Shown here: piece after piece, positions 31,171 through 42,361 of the stretch
How positions within the stretch are numbered: the first letter of the stretch is position 1
Layout: each line of letters starts with the position of its first letter
Assembly (NCBI GenBank): GCA_022376515.1
Contig: WTXI01000038.1
Coordinates: 124,001-188,000, forward strand
Source of the DNA: Lactifluus volemus
Taxonomy: Eukaryota > Basidiomycota > Agaricomycetes > Russulales > Russulaceae
DNA: 64,000 nt
Reading direction: 5' to 3'
Notes under the pieces: model-generated
Database searches by the model: none
Told to the model about the DNA's origin: nothing
What the model saw: only the letters and a program-made list of their open reading frames with translations
Program-made: the position numbers and the translations under genes

Positions 31171-32240
31171 CTCCCGACACAGAGCACGTCCAGAACATCC
31201 GCTCCCTGCTTCCCTCAACAACAGCCAGGAGCAGCCGCTACAGCCACTACGCTCACCGCTCCCGCACACCTGCTGCGTCATCCGCGGCCGCCACCGCTAC
31301 ACCCGCTTTGCGCGGGTGGGACACCCAGAGCATGCATGTTGACGCAATTGGCCCGTTCCTCCCTCCTTTTGGAACTACCCCCGGTCCTGGAAGCAGTCCT
31401 GGCGCGACGGTCGAGTATTTGAGGGATTTGGTACAGAAGCGCATCGTCACGCTGATTATACGCGGAACGTACATGATGGGTGCATATCCGCTCCTCCTTT
31501 CTTTTATTTTTTTGTGCTGAATTCTATTGTCCCACGTGGAGCGGTGGTAGCAGCAAGCCGAAGTCATTGGTTTCATACGATCAAAGTGTCGCGCGTGGAA
31601 CTCGATCGGGTGTTCGATAATACAGCGATGAAGAAGAGGTGCGTTTGTCCTCCGCTCCTTTTTTTTTGGTCTGAAAGGTTGTACTGGGGTGAACTGATGG
31701 CTTTGCCACGCATAGACCGCATCGTTTCGCTATCCCCGCCATGTCACTATCATGATGTCTCACGACCAACAGACTTTTTACGCGCGGCTCTTAACATGCT
31801 CACAGAGAACGCAGGAAACGACCGGCTAAGGTGCTATCTCCCATCTTTTCTCTTCGCCATTTGACCCATCGTTTAACTACTGCCTTTGCATTGTGCATCG
31901 CCAGTGCCTCTGGAAACATCAACAAAAGCGGAAAACAGGCGTAGGAGATTATACCCTGGGTGTGTCTGACACCTCGGATACCTATCTCGCCATTCAGCAT
32001 ATGGTACGTACCTGCCCGCTTCCCGCCCGAGCCACCACGGCTGACTGGTGAACCAACACCAACTGTAGCCCTTCCCGCAACTATACCCAGATTCTGCTCT
32101 CGCTTCTGGTCATGTTCTACGCCAAGCTCCTCGGGCCCTCGCTCTTTCCGCACGCGTCGCAACATATGCTCGGCCCTCGCACCCACCCAGGCGCTTACCT
32201 CTTCCATAATCAGACGTCGGGATCCCCCGCAGACGAGTCC
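31171..32240 (+). pseudogene. Family O gene, copy C (truncated)
   Basis: Begins inside the first exon (CCTTCCAACGGACTCCCGACA), fused to the RT fragment. It continues through the WDTQSMHVD region, VSRVELDRVFDNTAMKKR (about 31580-31640), a shortened SLSS/ALNM exon and YLAIQHM (about 31980). It breaks off in the long exon at about 32240 with multiple small deletions (for example in the LDILSAFY region). Confidence 0.6.
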
Positions 32241-32252
32241 TACGACCCCGAA

Positions 32253-32385
32253 AGAGGGATGACTGGGTGACTCACCCATTTTGGCCTGAGTGAGCCGCTC
32301 GCGAGCCGCTCGAGCCGTGGCTCGTGTCAGTTTTTCGTGACGAATCTGGAAATATACCGAATTTTGGACAATGGTTGGCATGGTC
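32253..32385. repeat. Duplicated block, copy 2a
   Basis: Matches 27068-27185, including the GAGCCGCTCGCGAGCCGCTCGAGCC inverted-repeat-rich core. Confidence 0.75.
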
Positions 32386-33003
32386 GCATGGCAGCTTAGC
32401 CCCAAACTGGCTTGACGTCCTCCCGAAGGACTGAAAGTCACTCTGACTCTTTCCTGAAGCCTGAGCTAGTCTTCAATCGCGAGTTGCATTCTCAGTACAT
32501 GATGTACATCCTAGACTTACCATGACCACCACTGCACCCAGTCACATAACACCAACCCGTTGCTTACTTTTGCCTCCATCCTGGTGTCAGTCCCACCCAT
32601 CTGTCAAACCCAATTTACACAGACCATCGCGCCTCATTACTGCTCGTCTGTGCTTTTGTTGCCTCAGTACGATGCGTCCTCGGAAACTCGTGAAAGGCTT
32701 TTAAGCAGTATAAGTTCACCCATGATCGGTTCATGGTCCGCTCCTCGAGTACACCCAGCAACAAATATCCAAGATGAACAAATATCTTCCTGAAAACTCA
32801 ACTTAGTTTTCGCTTCGCAACGAACCTCGCACTTCCGGTGTCACCGCCCCCCCCGGATCCACTACATGGCCTTGTCGCAGTTTCATGAGTGTTGGAGGGG
32901 CGTTGGGGCGTCTGGAGGGTGCTTCCCTACCGGGCGTTGTCAGGTGTGATGCCCCCACTCTCAAGCCTTGCTTTGTGCATTGTTGACTCATGCCCCTGCG
33001 GAG
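32386..33003. other. Unassigned insert between halves of duplicated block
   Basis: This sequence has no counterpart between the matching halves near 27185. It has a C-run at 32849-32856 and short frames only. No transposon ends were identified. Confidence 0.35.
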
Positions 33004-33293
33004 CAGCATCCTTCCCTTTCCCTCATTCGTTCCTCAAGAATTGAGGGGAGCCATTTGCATCGCGTGGCGTCAGGATTGCGATGGCGACGCAATTACAACC
33101 CTCCGAGCGCCTGATTCCAATGACAGGTGCTATTGTGTGTCGTCCCCCAACGCCCTCGAAAGTCGTTTCACGAACGCTAACCCCCCAATTGCTGAGAATC
33201 AAGGCGGCATCGAGGAATCAACGCAAGGAAGTTTGCGCGAGAGTGAGTGCCACCTCCAGTATTCCTAACAGAGACTGACAACCTGAAGCCCCC
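33004..33293. repeat. Duplicated block, copy 2b
   Basis: Nearly identical to 27190-27480. Confidence 0.85.
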
Positions 33294-36200
33294 CCTCTGC
33301 CGCTACTACCACAGCACATGGATCCGCTGTTGTCGTGCCCTAGCGAGCAGGGCGATAAATCTGTAGCACACGGCCTTCAGGATATACATATCCTACCACC
33401 GCCGTTGCGATCACTGTGCAGGCAAGCATTATCTTGAACCTAGCTGCGGTACACCATGCCTCTAACCTCTTGGACCGAAACTCTGTACCAGAAGGAGAAA
33501 AGGAGGAGCGGGAGAAGGTCAAGACCGTGGTCGAAGTATCGAGTGAACCCAGGCCGATGTTAGCACAGGGCAGTGTCATCACGGGTGCGGGATTCGAGTG
33601 CTTTTGGAGGAACAGGAGGACATCCTGCGCTCGTACTGTGAGGTCGTCTTTGCATGGGTGTAACCACCAGAGACACCCCACGGTCAGGGTCTGTATCGAG
33701 CCCATCCATCGAGTGGTCTGAGTGGTCTGTAGAGGCACTGCCGCCTCCTGCCCTGCTTCAAGACCTATTACTCCCAATCTCCGAATGGTGCCGACCAAAG
33801 CAAAGCGGCGTTCTTGAAGCACGAGCCTGTATTTGGTACGTTTCTACATTGTAGGTGGACGTGCCATTCCACGGTCATTACCTCCAGGATACAGCGGACG
33901 GTGACGACTTCAAGAACAAGGTCCTTGGGTTCCAGAATGGCTTCACATTGGTGTATACCATACTGGATATATTTAGTCATCTAATTGGCCTTTTTTTACT
34001 TGTCACTCATCTACCCTTCTCTACTGGCCAAAGGCAACTGATGTGCGACGCATGCGATTGATTTCAGTGCTGATGGCGTCGGTGGTATTGGACAGCTCAC
34101 TGTACGTAACCTTGATGGCTGCGGTATCCACGTCATTGTTCTCGAGCTGTGTTCTATTCAGTTCGCGGCGCCCCCTGAGTCTAGTGACGAGATGCTTCGC
34201 CTCATCTCCGACCTCAAAGCCGAGCGGGACAACTGAAATGCGATATCAATGGGTGGCGCACGTGCGTGGCAGATCTCGAGAGACAGACGGGTGCGCTTGC
34301 TCTCCGCGTCGATACCGAGCGTGGATCGCACGCGAACGCCTAGGTTTGATCGAGATGGAGAAACGTGCCGCCCTTCGCGTCGCTGAGGAGAGGAAGGTTG
34401 CCGTGATGAGTTTGCAGGGCAGAGCTTGCAACCACCAAGGCGGATTTTCAGGCCGCGATGGCCTCGACGACACGCTTGACGATAAGCTCGAAGCCATAGA
34501 AGAAGTAGTTGAGAAAGTTCCGGAGCCGTATTTGGACCAGGAGAACAACCTGATCGGATACGAAGACGAGGGAGAGGGGGACGAGAGAGTTTTATTTCGC
34601 ACGATGATTCGTTTTGCTCTCTCGATGATATTCCTCGTTCGACTTCACATTTATTGCCCTGTGTGGCGTCTTCGCCCTTACACGCCCACGTCCGCATCCA
34701 TTTCAATTCACTTGAGACATTCCTCCCTCTCGCGCGAGTGGTCATTTCCTGCAAAGGGCAATCTTCTTTCATCTTCCCCACAGCTCCTGCTAGAGGAGGT
34801 TGACCAGTTCTTCGGGTGCCTTGAGGGTGTTGGTGACTCGCCGCCGATGTCTGATGCAGCAACCCCACAGGCCACGAATCCGTTCTCGAGGGGCCTCATT
34901 GGTGCTGTTGAAGATGAGGGGGATGAATTGCCTCCATTTGTGCTTCCCGCAGATGTTGGGATCCAAGTCGAGTTTTCACCCGTTCAGGATTCTGCACGGT
35001 CTGCTAGGTTAGGGCATTGCGTAAGTCCCCGAAGAGGAGGAGCCCGAGGACTTCTCGATCACGGAAGATGAATTTGTAGGCGAGGAGGTGGAGCCTGAGT
35101 GTGGGATCAAGTTCAAGTTCAACGTACCGCCAGCTTTCGCCTCGCCTGTGTCTTCGCAGACACCTTTCCCAACGACACCTCCCGACGACACCCCACTGTC
35201 ACCCCCCAAGTCCGCGCCATATTACGAACCTGCGATTGAAAACGACGACGACGACGACGACGACACTCCTCACTTTCTCTACTGCCCCTTTGGTTTCCTG
35301 CACGGGTGCTTCACCAACACACCCTCTGGGATTCCCCGCGCGAACGTACTTCGGCGCTTCGAAGGGCCTGCGAAGGGTACCAAGCCTTCTCCTCGCGTGC
35401 CGGCGGCATTACCACATATTGCAGTCGAGTAAGTGCGGGGTGTGCGCCCCTCATTCATCCCGCAGCCTGTCGCTGTACCAACTTTTATTCCTTAGCCCGC
35501 AACGAAAGCACGGGCGTGGTTCTAGTATATGAGTACCCCAGGACCGGCGTATCCTGCTGAACTCAACGGAATCCATTTACCGTTAGAACCGCTGCACAGC
35601 CATATTCGCAGCCTCTGTCTGGCGAGGTGGCGGTGAACCATCGTCCACAAATACTGACGTGAGCGGCACAAGTCCATCCCAGCCGTTTGCTGCGCTGCAG
35701 AACCTCGTGAAATTCACGCCACCACTCGTCTCGCCGTTCTCGTGGTCCCCTTCTGGCATTCGCACTGTTTCCTCGTCTGAAGGAGGCTCGTCGATGGAGG
35801 AGATAACCAACAATACGACAAGAAAAGTGAACAGGAGCCGGATGCTAGTACAAATGGATATCGCACTTCGGCATCTACCGGTGATCCTTCCTGTGTTAGA
35901 CGCCCAGACTACTGTATTTCATCTCTGTCTGTTCTATCTACCTTTGACCCATCCCTTTCTGGTACACTGCCTAATCAATACCAGGGCATTGAGCTCCAGG
36001 AAGGTCAGCCCTCATGATCACAATCTCCTCCTTCGCATTCCCCCAATTCCGGTGCTGCGCGAATCATGACTCGCAGGACTAAATACAACTTGTAGCACGA
36101 GCAAGTTCTACGAATTATGTACCCATGCACCAATGGCCAAAAGAAGAATGGTCGGCCCTCATATCTCTTGAGTCTATTTGCAACCAGTACCCGGCGATCA

Positions 36201-36414
36201 TCGCTGCCAATTTTGGGCTCAAAGGTGACTCTGATGACAAGGACATGCCACTGTCCCAGGAAGATGCGAAACAGGACAGGTAACGGTCTGCCGCATACTA
36301 GTACACGTGCAGTTGCCAAAGTCGTATCGCATTCGACCTCATGAACCTGCACTTGAGGCCGCGCCGCATATTCTTCTCCAGGGTCAGTTCATGTGTCGGA
36401 GTTTATAATATTAC
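33294..36414 (+). other. Degenerate gene-like region, no continuous model
   Basis: Several plus-strand stretches look protein-like but cannot be joined with confidence. These are EEQEDILRSYCEVVFAW (about 33605), EEVVEKVPEPYLDQENNLIG (about 34505), LPPFVLPADVGIQVEFSPVQ (about 34930-34990), PEEEEPEDFSITEDEF and KFKFNVPPAFASPVSS (35025-35160) with an Asp7 run at 35243-35263, and LESICNQYPAIIAANFGLKG (about 36170-36230) followed by a GTAACG...CAG intron and LPKSYRIRPHEPALEAAP. A minus-strand 160-aa frame (33822-33340) has one hydrophobic segment near its end. I read the block as one or two decayed multi-exon genes of unknown family. Confidence 0.3.
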
Positions 36415-36807
36415 AAAAATGGCAAGCTTGGAAATCTCACGAAGCATAGCTTGTGACATAGTAGCGTGACTGGGTAGAGGGTTTAGTAACAGTGTTTGAT
36501 CCTATCCCGAAGAGAAGGTTGAAGACTTCGGTGGCCACCTCAAGTTTAAGTCGCTTCCTGTCCATGTAAGCTGATGTAGGGTGGTGATGTAAAGTGTCGC
36601 AGGAGGGGGACAAACTGAGTGGAAAGAGCCGGATTGCCAGTGTTCACGGCGCCCACTGGCACTGGAACGAGGATCAACACGCAGTCTACACGCCTCACTC
36701 CTCACTTCTTAATGGCTATTGTTGTACATGTGTTCCTTGAGACTGTAGAGGCCTTCGCTACCTCTGTGCGTCAATACTTGAATCATTTTCGCTAGCCGTG
36801 TGCGGCG
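36415..36807. repeat. 5' flank of CHAT segment, copy 2 (paired with 58700-59104)
   Basis: The two copies share GACTGGGTA.AGGGT, GGCCACCTCAAGTTTA, TAAGCTGAT..AGGGTGGT and GTACATGTGTTCCTTGAGACTG. On the minus strand both read DTLHHHP and KLEVATE, suggesting an exon of another gene. Copia-1 is inserted at its right edge. Confidence 0.75.
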
Positions 36808-37356
36808 TGACAACAGGTATGGGTCAAATCGAAGGGTTTTCGAGGACGCGGGACGAGAGGGAACGGAACGGGGAGGACAAACTTCGTTACATTTTGAGGG
36901 GCATTTTGCCCGTATTTAATACATTCTGATAATTTGTTTTTAAGACTATTTAAAAGTGGAGAACAAGAAGAGAATCTTAGAATCTTAGGAACAGTAAGCA
37001 AACGAATAAACGATCGAAAATAAAACAAGACTGAGACATATGACCGCGAGGGTCATCGCGCGAAGTCGCGCTTGCTACAATTCGAAAAAGGAAACCCGAA
37101 TAGATCACGATAAACGCGACTATTCTTTTGGCATCGTTCTCGATGCTTCGAGACTGCGAGAATTAAATAAAACTTAAAGAAACAAAGCCACAATGAGATA
37201 AATCAAACAATACAAGAGCATAGAAACAAAATCGGGGTGAAACACGTCCAGACCGTGTTTCTAGACGCTTGGAGCGTCTTCCCCGTCGCTCGCGTCAGCT
37301 CGCTCGTTTTCGATATCGGCGGCGGTCCCCCTGACGTCGTAATCGATATTACAACA
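36808..37356 (-). repeat. Copia-1 3' LTR
   Basis: 549 bp, same as 41813-42361. Its first 96 bp in element orientation encode the last 31 codons and stop of gag-pol. Confidence 0.95.
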
Positions 37357-40300
37357 GTCCCCCTCAAGCGCGATAGAAGCGCGATGGAGACCGAGTCCGA
37401 GGCAGTGATTTTTGACCTTCCAATAAGGTAGAGCTTTTGTGAAGATATCTGCTGTCATATCTTCAGTGGGACAGTATATAACATTAATACTTCCCAAAGA
37501 CACTACTTCACGAATGAAGTGGTATCGAATGTCGATGTGTTTTGTGCGCGCGTGGTAGTTATCGTCAACGATCAGCTTGATCGCAGCTTGATTGTCGCAA
37601 TACAAAGTGGTGGGTGTAAGCGCGCTGGGAATGAGTTCACCGATAAGACGACGCAGCCAGATTGCTTCTTTTGCTGCGTGCGTTGCGGCGACATATTCGG
37701 CCTCGGCAGTTGATAAGGTGACCAGTTCTTGTTTTCGAGATCGCCAGGAAACGACGCCGCCATCAATCAGAAAAGCGTAGCCCGAAATCGCGTGTCGATG
37801 AGGCTGCGTAGCTCCGTCTGCGTCTGTAAACCCGGTTAGATTCTGCAGTTCTCTACCATAAGTCAACTGCGAATTTTTTGAGCCGATCAAATAGCGAAAA
37901 ATTCGCTTTACGGCTTGCCAATGAAGTTGGCTAGGGTGTTCCAAAAATTGTGACAGTATCGACACTGCAAAGGCAATGTCAGGTCGAGTGGCTACGGCAG
38001 CATACATAAGACTGCCGATTGCCTCTCGATAGGGCACGTTGCTCATCGCCGTCGTGTCGGTGAGGCCATCTTCTTTCGAATAAATCGCGTTCGGGATCAT
38101 CGGCGTTCGTTGTGCTTTCGCATCGCCTAAATTGAATCGCGCGATGATAGTGTCGAGATATGCCTCCTGAGAAAGCGATATCGTGTGTGCGAAACGATCC
38201 CGAACGATCTTGATACCGAGAAGCCAATGAATAGGCCCCAAATCGGTTAACGAATATTGCGCGTTAATCTTGATCTTGTAATCGGCGATGAGCTTCGACG
38301 AGCTGCCTGTCAACACACAGTCGTCCACGTGCACAGCAAGTATGAGAGTATCATACTGCGTGCGTAAATAAAATACGCCGGGATCGGCTTTGCTAACGCG
38401 AAAGCCGATATCAGTGAGGGCGGACGCTAGGGTATCATACCATCGACGTCCGGCCTGTTTAAGACCGTAGAGGGATTTCTTGAGATGCTTGACTTGGCCT
38501 GCTTGATCCTCATAACCAGGCGGCGATTGCATATAAATGTCTTCATCGGCTTCCAGTTCTCCATTCAAATAAGCTCCGATGAAGTCGAACGTCTCGATAT
38601 CCCAATCATAGCGTGCCGCGAACGCTAAAATCGTGCGAATGCTTCCAAGTTTCGCGACGGGGGAGTAGGTGTCGTAGTAATCGACACCATAAACTTGAGT
38701 AAATCCCCTCGCGACGAGGCGTGCCTTGTACTTCTCAATAGAACCATCGGCCTTCTTTTTGATACGATAGACCCATTTTGAGCTGACGATGTTCTTATTT
38801 TGAGGTCGCGGGACCGTTTCCCATGTTCCTGCGTGTTCGAGGGTCGCGATTTCGCGATCCATTGCCTCTTTCCAAAGAGGCCAATCGGGTCGCGCTTGCG
38901 CTTCACGTAGCGTCTTAGGGTCGCCTTCGGTTTCGAAAACGGCAGCGGCGGCAGCGGATTCGAGTTCGGCGCCGTATGCGAACTCGACGGCAGAAGCACT
39001 GGGGTCATCATCGAAAGATTGATCTGGGGATGAGACATATTTCTCATATGCCTCTTGTATGTTAGGATGCATCCATTTAATCATAGATGAGATGTTACTG
39101 CTGCCCCCAGTGGTGCCTTCTCCAGCCATTAGCCGCTTGATATATTCTGAGGGTTTCGGTTCGCGTGTCGATTTACGCGTGGGTTGAGGTGGTGCCGATA
39201 ACGCAGATATCTTCCCCTTGCCTTTTCGAGGCGCGGCTGGAGGCGTAATCGATGGCATCGATAAGGCAGCGGATGGAAGTGGCGTTAACGCTGAAGGAGG
39301 AGTAAATGGCGGTGGTTGGTCTCCTGATTCTTCGGCTTGATCTTCAGGTGTCTTGGGCGATGGCGGCAATGGAATTTGATCAGCTGGCAGAGGTCCCGGA
39401 GGTCCCGGAGGAGGAGGGGCTGGTGCTGCTGGTACGGCTTGTTGCTGAGGAACGACGCCCGCGGCTTGTCCAGGCTGGGTCTGCGAAGGCGCGTACACGG
39501 TGATAGCGTGGGTAATGAATTTTACGTCGCGTTCGACGGACGTTTTGCTTCTCTCGGGCCAATAAATCCTATGTGCGTGAGGAGACTCTTTGTCGTATCC
39601 CACCCACCGTGCTTTTACCCCGCGTGCTTCCAATTTCGACCCCTTGAAGATGTGGACCCATACGGGCTGCCCCCATTCGGGCACGCCCGATATGTTCGGT
39701 TTAATGCCTGTCAGGCGCTCCAATGGGGTGACATCGCCCAGCACGCGGGTTGAGCTTCTGTTTTTCAGCCAGACAGCATGTTGCAGTGTCTCTCCCCAGA
39801 GATATTCTGGGAGACCTGACTGATGAAGCATAGCACGTACCCTTTCCATGAGTCTCCTATTTAGGGCTTCTGCAACTCCATTGTGTTGAGGAGTGTCATG
39901 AGTTGTAAGCCTTCGTTCAGTTCCTTGCTCTTGCAGGAACTTCGTAAATTGGTTTCCCGTGTATTCGCCTCCTCGATCGGATCGTAATCGCTTGATTTTG
40001 GCACCGTGTTGTGTTTGCGCCCAGGCCGCGTACGCCTTGTAAGCCGCGAGAACGTCGCTCTTCTTCTTGAGTATCTCGACCTTGGTGTATCGAGTAAAAT
40101 CGTCTGTAAACGTTACATAGTATAGGCATCCTCCGAGGGTGGTAGTTCTTGAGGGACCCCAGAGATCGGAATGAATTTCCTCACCGAACGCGCTTGTTTG
40201 GCCGCCAGTCCGTTCGCTCTTAATCGGTTTGCGAGTATTCTTGGCATGTTCACACGAATCGCAATGAAATGGTGAGGTGTCTTCGATTAATTCCACGCCC

Positions 40301-41736
40301 TCGATGGCATGGTGACGGATGAGCGAACGGATTGCGTCGACTGAAGTATGACCAAGCCGTCGATGGAGCGTGGGAAGACTCACTTTTTCGACTACCTCCG
40401 CAGCGTTCGACTCGTCGTGTTGCACTCTGTATAGCCCATTGGAGTTTTTCGGTATGCATCCAATGACATCTCCTTTCTTATTTTTTATCTCACAATAATC
40501 ACCAGTGAATGATACCGTTTTACCAGCTTGGGCAATTCGGCTAACAGACACTATGGTGACCCCAATGTCTGGTGCATGGAGGGCGTCTTTTAGCAGCACA
40601 TTCGAGGTCGCTGCTCCGTTTGGCACATCGATTTGTAAGTCCCCAGCTCCTATGGCATAACACAGTCGCTTATCAGCTGTTTTTATAGCGCGCGGTTCGA
40701 TGGGACGATAAGAAATGAACTTGTCTCTGTGGGGGGACATATGTCGAGACGCTCCCGAGTCGTAGAGCTCGACTTCGCTTGAGGTACGTGGATCAGATAT
40801 CATAGCTGATACCGTGTCCTCATCTTCATCAATTACAGTCCACTCCCCCTCCGTTCCATCGCTTAGATCGTCGAGCGATTCGACTTCTTGTATGGCCATC
40901 CAGGCCTCGATTTCTTCGTGCTGGGCCTCTGCTGATGCTGCCCCGACTTTGGCTTCGCGATTTTTGGGTCCTTGGCCTTCTTTGCCGCCACCTTTAGCCC
41001 AGCAGTCAGCTTTTACATGACCGCGTTTTTTGCAATTGAAACATTCGATGTCGCGTTTTTTGCGCTTTTGGTTTTGCCTCTGGATTGCGACTGCGAAAGA
41101 TTCATCCATGGGGATGTTCCCCTTCTTGATGATACGCCTATTGTATTCGTCTTGGGCTTGCCGAATTACTGTCGCGGCCGAAACGTCTTTTTCGCTAATA
41201 TCTGACGCGGCAGATATCGATCCCATGATGCCGTCGTACGAATCGGGGAGCGATCCCATCAAGATCGAAGCATATTCTTCGTCTGTGATCGTCTTCCCCA
41301 TCGACGCAAGCTGCTGGCGCAAGTTAGCCATTTTATTAAAATGCACACGTACATCGTCATCCTCATCACAGCGCACGCTGTGAAGCTTTCGGCTTAGCTC
41401 CGTAAGCAATGCTTTGGTACGTGCTTCGAATAATTTTCTCAGCTCGTCCCAAACATCCTTTGCGTGTACGTGGCCTTTGATGTGATTGAATACAGTGTCA
41501 GGCACCGATGAAGCGATCAATTGTTTGATACCGGCTTCATCGTTCTCCCAACGCGTGATTGGATCGAGACCACCGACAACGCCTGCCGTTATATATGGCG
41601 TGGTCATGGCGTCGTGAGTAAGATGGTCTCGCCATCTTCGAGAATCGACCGCCCATATCATGCGATCGCGATACGTTACCCAGTTCGACCCGTCCTCGAT
41701 TAACTTGATGATGGTGAGTTTGTTTTCCTCACTCAT
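37261..41736 (-). CDS. Copia-1 gag-pol polyprotein (1491 aa)
   Basis: A single frame encodes everything needed for retrotransposition. Domains in order: UBN2-type gag (about 1-210), zinc knuckle CFNCKKRGHVKADC (about 236), aspartic protease around DSGASRHMSP (about 328), GAG-pre-integrase finger (HRRLGH...CDSCEHAK), integrase core (DLWGP, RSDRGGEY, GVAEALNRRLME), a Pro-rich linker, reverse transcriptase (FDFIGAYLNGEL, YGLKQAGRRW, VHVDDCV), and RNase H (TDADGA, STAEAEY, YCDNQAA, RTKHIDIRYH). The RT active site has both Asp. The C-terminal 31 residues are encoded inside the LTR. The frame shows no stop or shift, so the element may be autonomous. Protein acts in cytoplasmic particles, integrase in the nucleus. 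Confidence 0.95.
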   Translation of the reverse strand: MSEENKLTIIKLIEDGSNWVTYRDRMIWAVDSRRWRDHLTHDAMTTPYITAGVVGGLDPITRWENDEAGIKQLIASSVPDTVFNHIKGHVHAKDVWDELRKLFEARTKALLTELSRKLHSVRCDEDDDVRVHFNKMANLRQQLASMGKTITDEEYASILMGSLPDSYDGIMGSISAASDISEKDVSAATVIRQAQDEYNRRIIKKGNIPMDESFAVAIQRQNQKRKKRDIECFNCKKRGHVKADCWAKGGGKEGQGPKNREAKVGAASAEAQHEEIEAWMAIQEVESLDDLSDGTEGEWTVIDEDEDTVSAMISDPRTSSEVELYDSGASRHMSPHRDKFISYRPIEPRAIKTADKRLCYAIGAGDLQIDVPNGAATSNVLLKDALHAPDIGVTIVSVSRIAQAGKTVSFTGDYCEIKNKKGDVIGCIPKNSNGLYRVQHDESNAAEVVEKVSLPTLHRRLGHTSVDAIRSLIRHHAIEGVELIEDTSPFHCDSCEHAKNTRKPIKSERTGGQTSAFGEEIHSDLWGPSRTTTLGGCLYYVTFTDDFTRYTKVEILKKKSDVLAAYKAYAAWAQTQHGAKIKRLRSDRGGEYTGNQFTKFLQEQGTERRLTTHDTPQHNGVAEALNRRLMERVRAMLHQSGLPEYLWGETLQHAVWLKNRSSTRVLGDVTPLERLTGIKPNISGVPEWGQPVWVHIFKGSKLEARGVKARWVGYDKESPHAHRIYWPERSKTSVERDVKFITHAITVYAPSQTQPGQAAGVVPQQQAVPAAPAPPPPGPPGPLPADQIPLPPSPKTPEDQAEESGDQPPPFTPPSALTPLPSAALSMPSITPPAAPRKGKGKISALSAPPQPTRKSTREPKPSEYIKRLMAGEGTTGGSSNISSMIKWMHPNIQEAYEKYVSSPDQSFDDDPSASAVEFAYGAELESAAAAAVFETEGDPKTLREAQARPDWPLWKEAMDREIATLEHAGTWETVPRPQNKNIVSSKWVYRIKKKADGSIEKYKARLVARGFTQVYGVDYYDTYSPVAKLGSIRTILAFAARYDWDIETFDFIGAYLNGELEADEDIYMQSPPGYEDQAGQVKHLKKSLYGLKQAGRRWYDTLASALTDIGFRVSKADPGVFYLRTQYDTLILAVHVDDCVLTGSSSKLIADYKIKINAQYSLTDLGPIHWLLGIKIVRDRFAHTISLSQEAYLDTIIARFNLGDAKAQRTPMIPNAIYSKEDGLTDTTAMSNVPYREAIGSLMYAAVATRPDIAFAVSILSQFLEHPSQLHWQAVKRIFRYLIGSKNSQLTYGRELQNLTGFTDADGATQPHRHAISGYAFLIDGGVVSWRSRKQELVTLSTAEAEYVAATHAAKEAIWLRRLIGELIPSALTPTTLYCDNQAAIKLIVDDNYHARTKHIDIRYHFIREVVSLGSINVIYCPTEDMTADIFTKALPYWKVKNHCLGLGLHRASIALEGDCCNIDYDVRGTAADIENERADASDGEDAPSV

Positions 41737-41794
41737 GGTTGACTCCAGTTTAATAAGATGAGTAGTGGATGATTTATGTTTTTAGAGATGAGCA

Positions 41795-41812
41795 GCGTCA
41801 GGGCCCATAACC
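41795..41812 (-). promoter_or_regulatory. Copia-1 primer-binding site (half initiator tRNA-Met)
   Basis: Adjacent to the 5' LTR, the minus strand reads GGTTATGGGCCCTGACGC. This is complementary to the anticodon-stem region of initiator tRNA-Met (GGGCCCAUAACC), the half-tRNA primer known for Drosophila copia. It is identical to the Copia-2 site at 51291-51308. Confidence 0.85.
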
Positions 41813-42361
41813 TGACAACAGGTATGGGTCAAATCGAAGGGTTTTCGAGGACGCGGGACGAGAGGGAACGGAACGGGGAGGACAAACTTCGTTACATTTT
41901 GAGGGGCATTTTGCCCGTATTTAATACATTCTGATAATTTGTTTTTAAGACTATTTAAAAGTGGAGAACAAGAAGAGAATCTTAGAATCTTAGGAACAGT
42001 AAGCAAACGAATAAACGATCGAAAATAAAACAAGACTGAGACATATGACCGCGAGGGTCATCGCGCGAAGTCGCGCTTGCTACAATTCGAAAAAGGAAAC
42101 CCGAATAGATCACGATAAACGCGACTATTCTTTTGGCATCGTTCTCGATGCTTCGAGACTGCGAGAATTAAATAAAACTTAAAGAAACAAAGCCACAATG
42201 AGATAAATCAAACAATACAAGAGCATAGAAACAAAATCGGGGTGAAACACGTCCAGACCGTGTTTCTAGACGCTTGGAGCGTCTTCCCCGTCGCTCGCGT
42301 CAGCTCGCTCGTTTTCGATATCGGCGGCGGTCCCCCTGACGTCGTAATCGATATTACAACA
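41813..42361 (-). repeat. Copia-1 5' LTR
   Basis: 549 bp, no difference from 36808-37356 noticed. Carries the element promoter, to be read on the minus strand. Confidence 0.95.

Larger units (their letters stand above)
36808..42361 (-). mobile_element. Copia-1, intact Ty1/copia element
   Basis: Two 549-bp LTRs (36808-37356 and 41813-42361) show no difference on reading and enclose one 1491-aa gag-pol frame on the minus strand. A primer-binding site lies at 41795-41812 and a polypurine tract at 37357-37366. Read on the minus strand, the LTR starts TGTTGTAATATC and ends CTGTTGTCA. The flanks share GGCG (36804-36807 and 42362-42365); the fifth base of a normal 5-bp duplication does not match. 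Identical LTRs and an open frame mean a young, possibly active element. The host sequence around it is continuous with the segment copy at 59.1 kb. Confidence 0.95.

Noticed and set aside
34043..35071. 342-aa plus-strand ORF
   Set aside because: Only parts look protein-like, other frames in the same block look equally plausible, and it runs across probable introns; reported only as a degenerate region.
39306..39753. Plus-strand ORFs across Copia-1
   Set aside because: Opposite strand of an intact gag-pol; no independent support.
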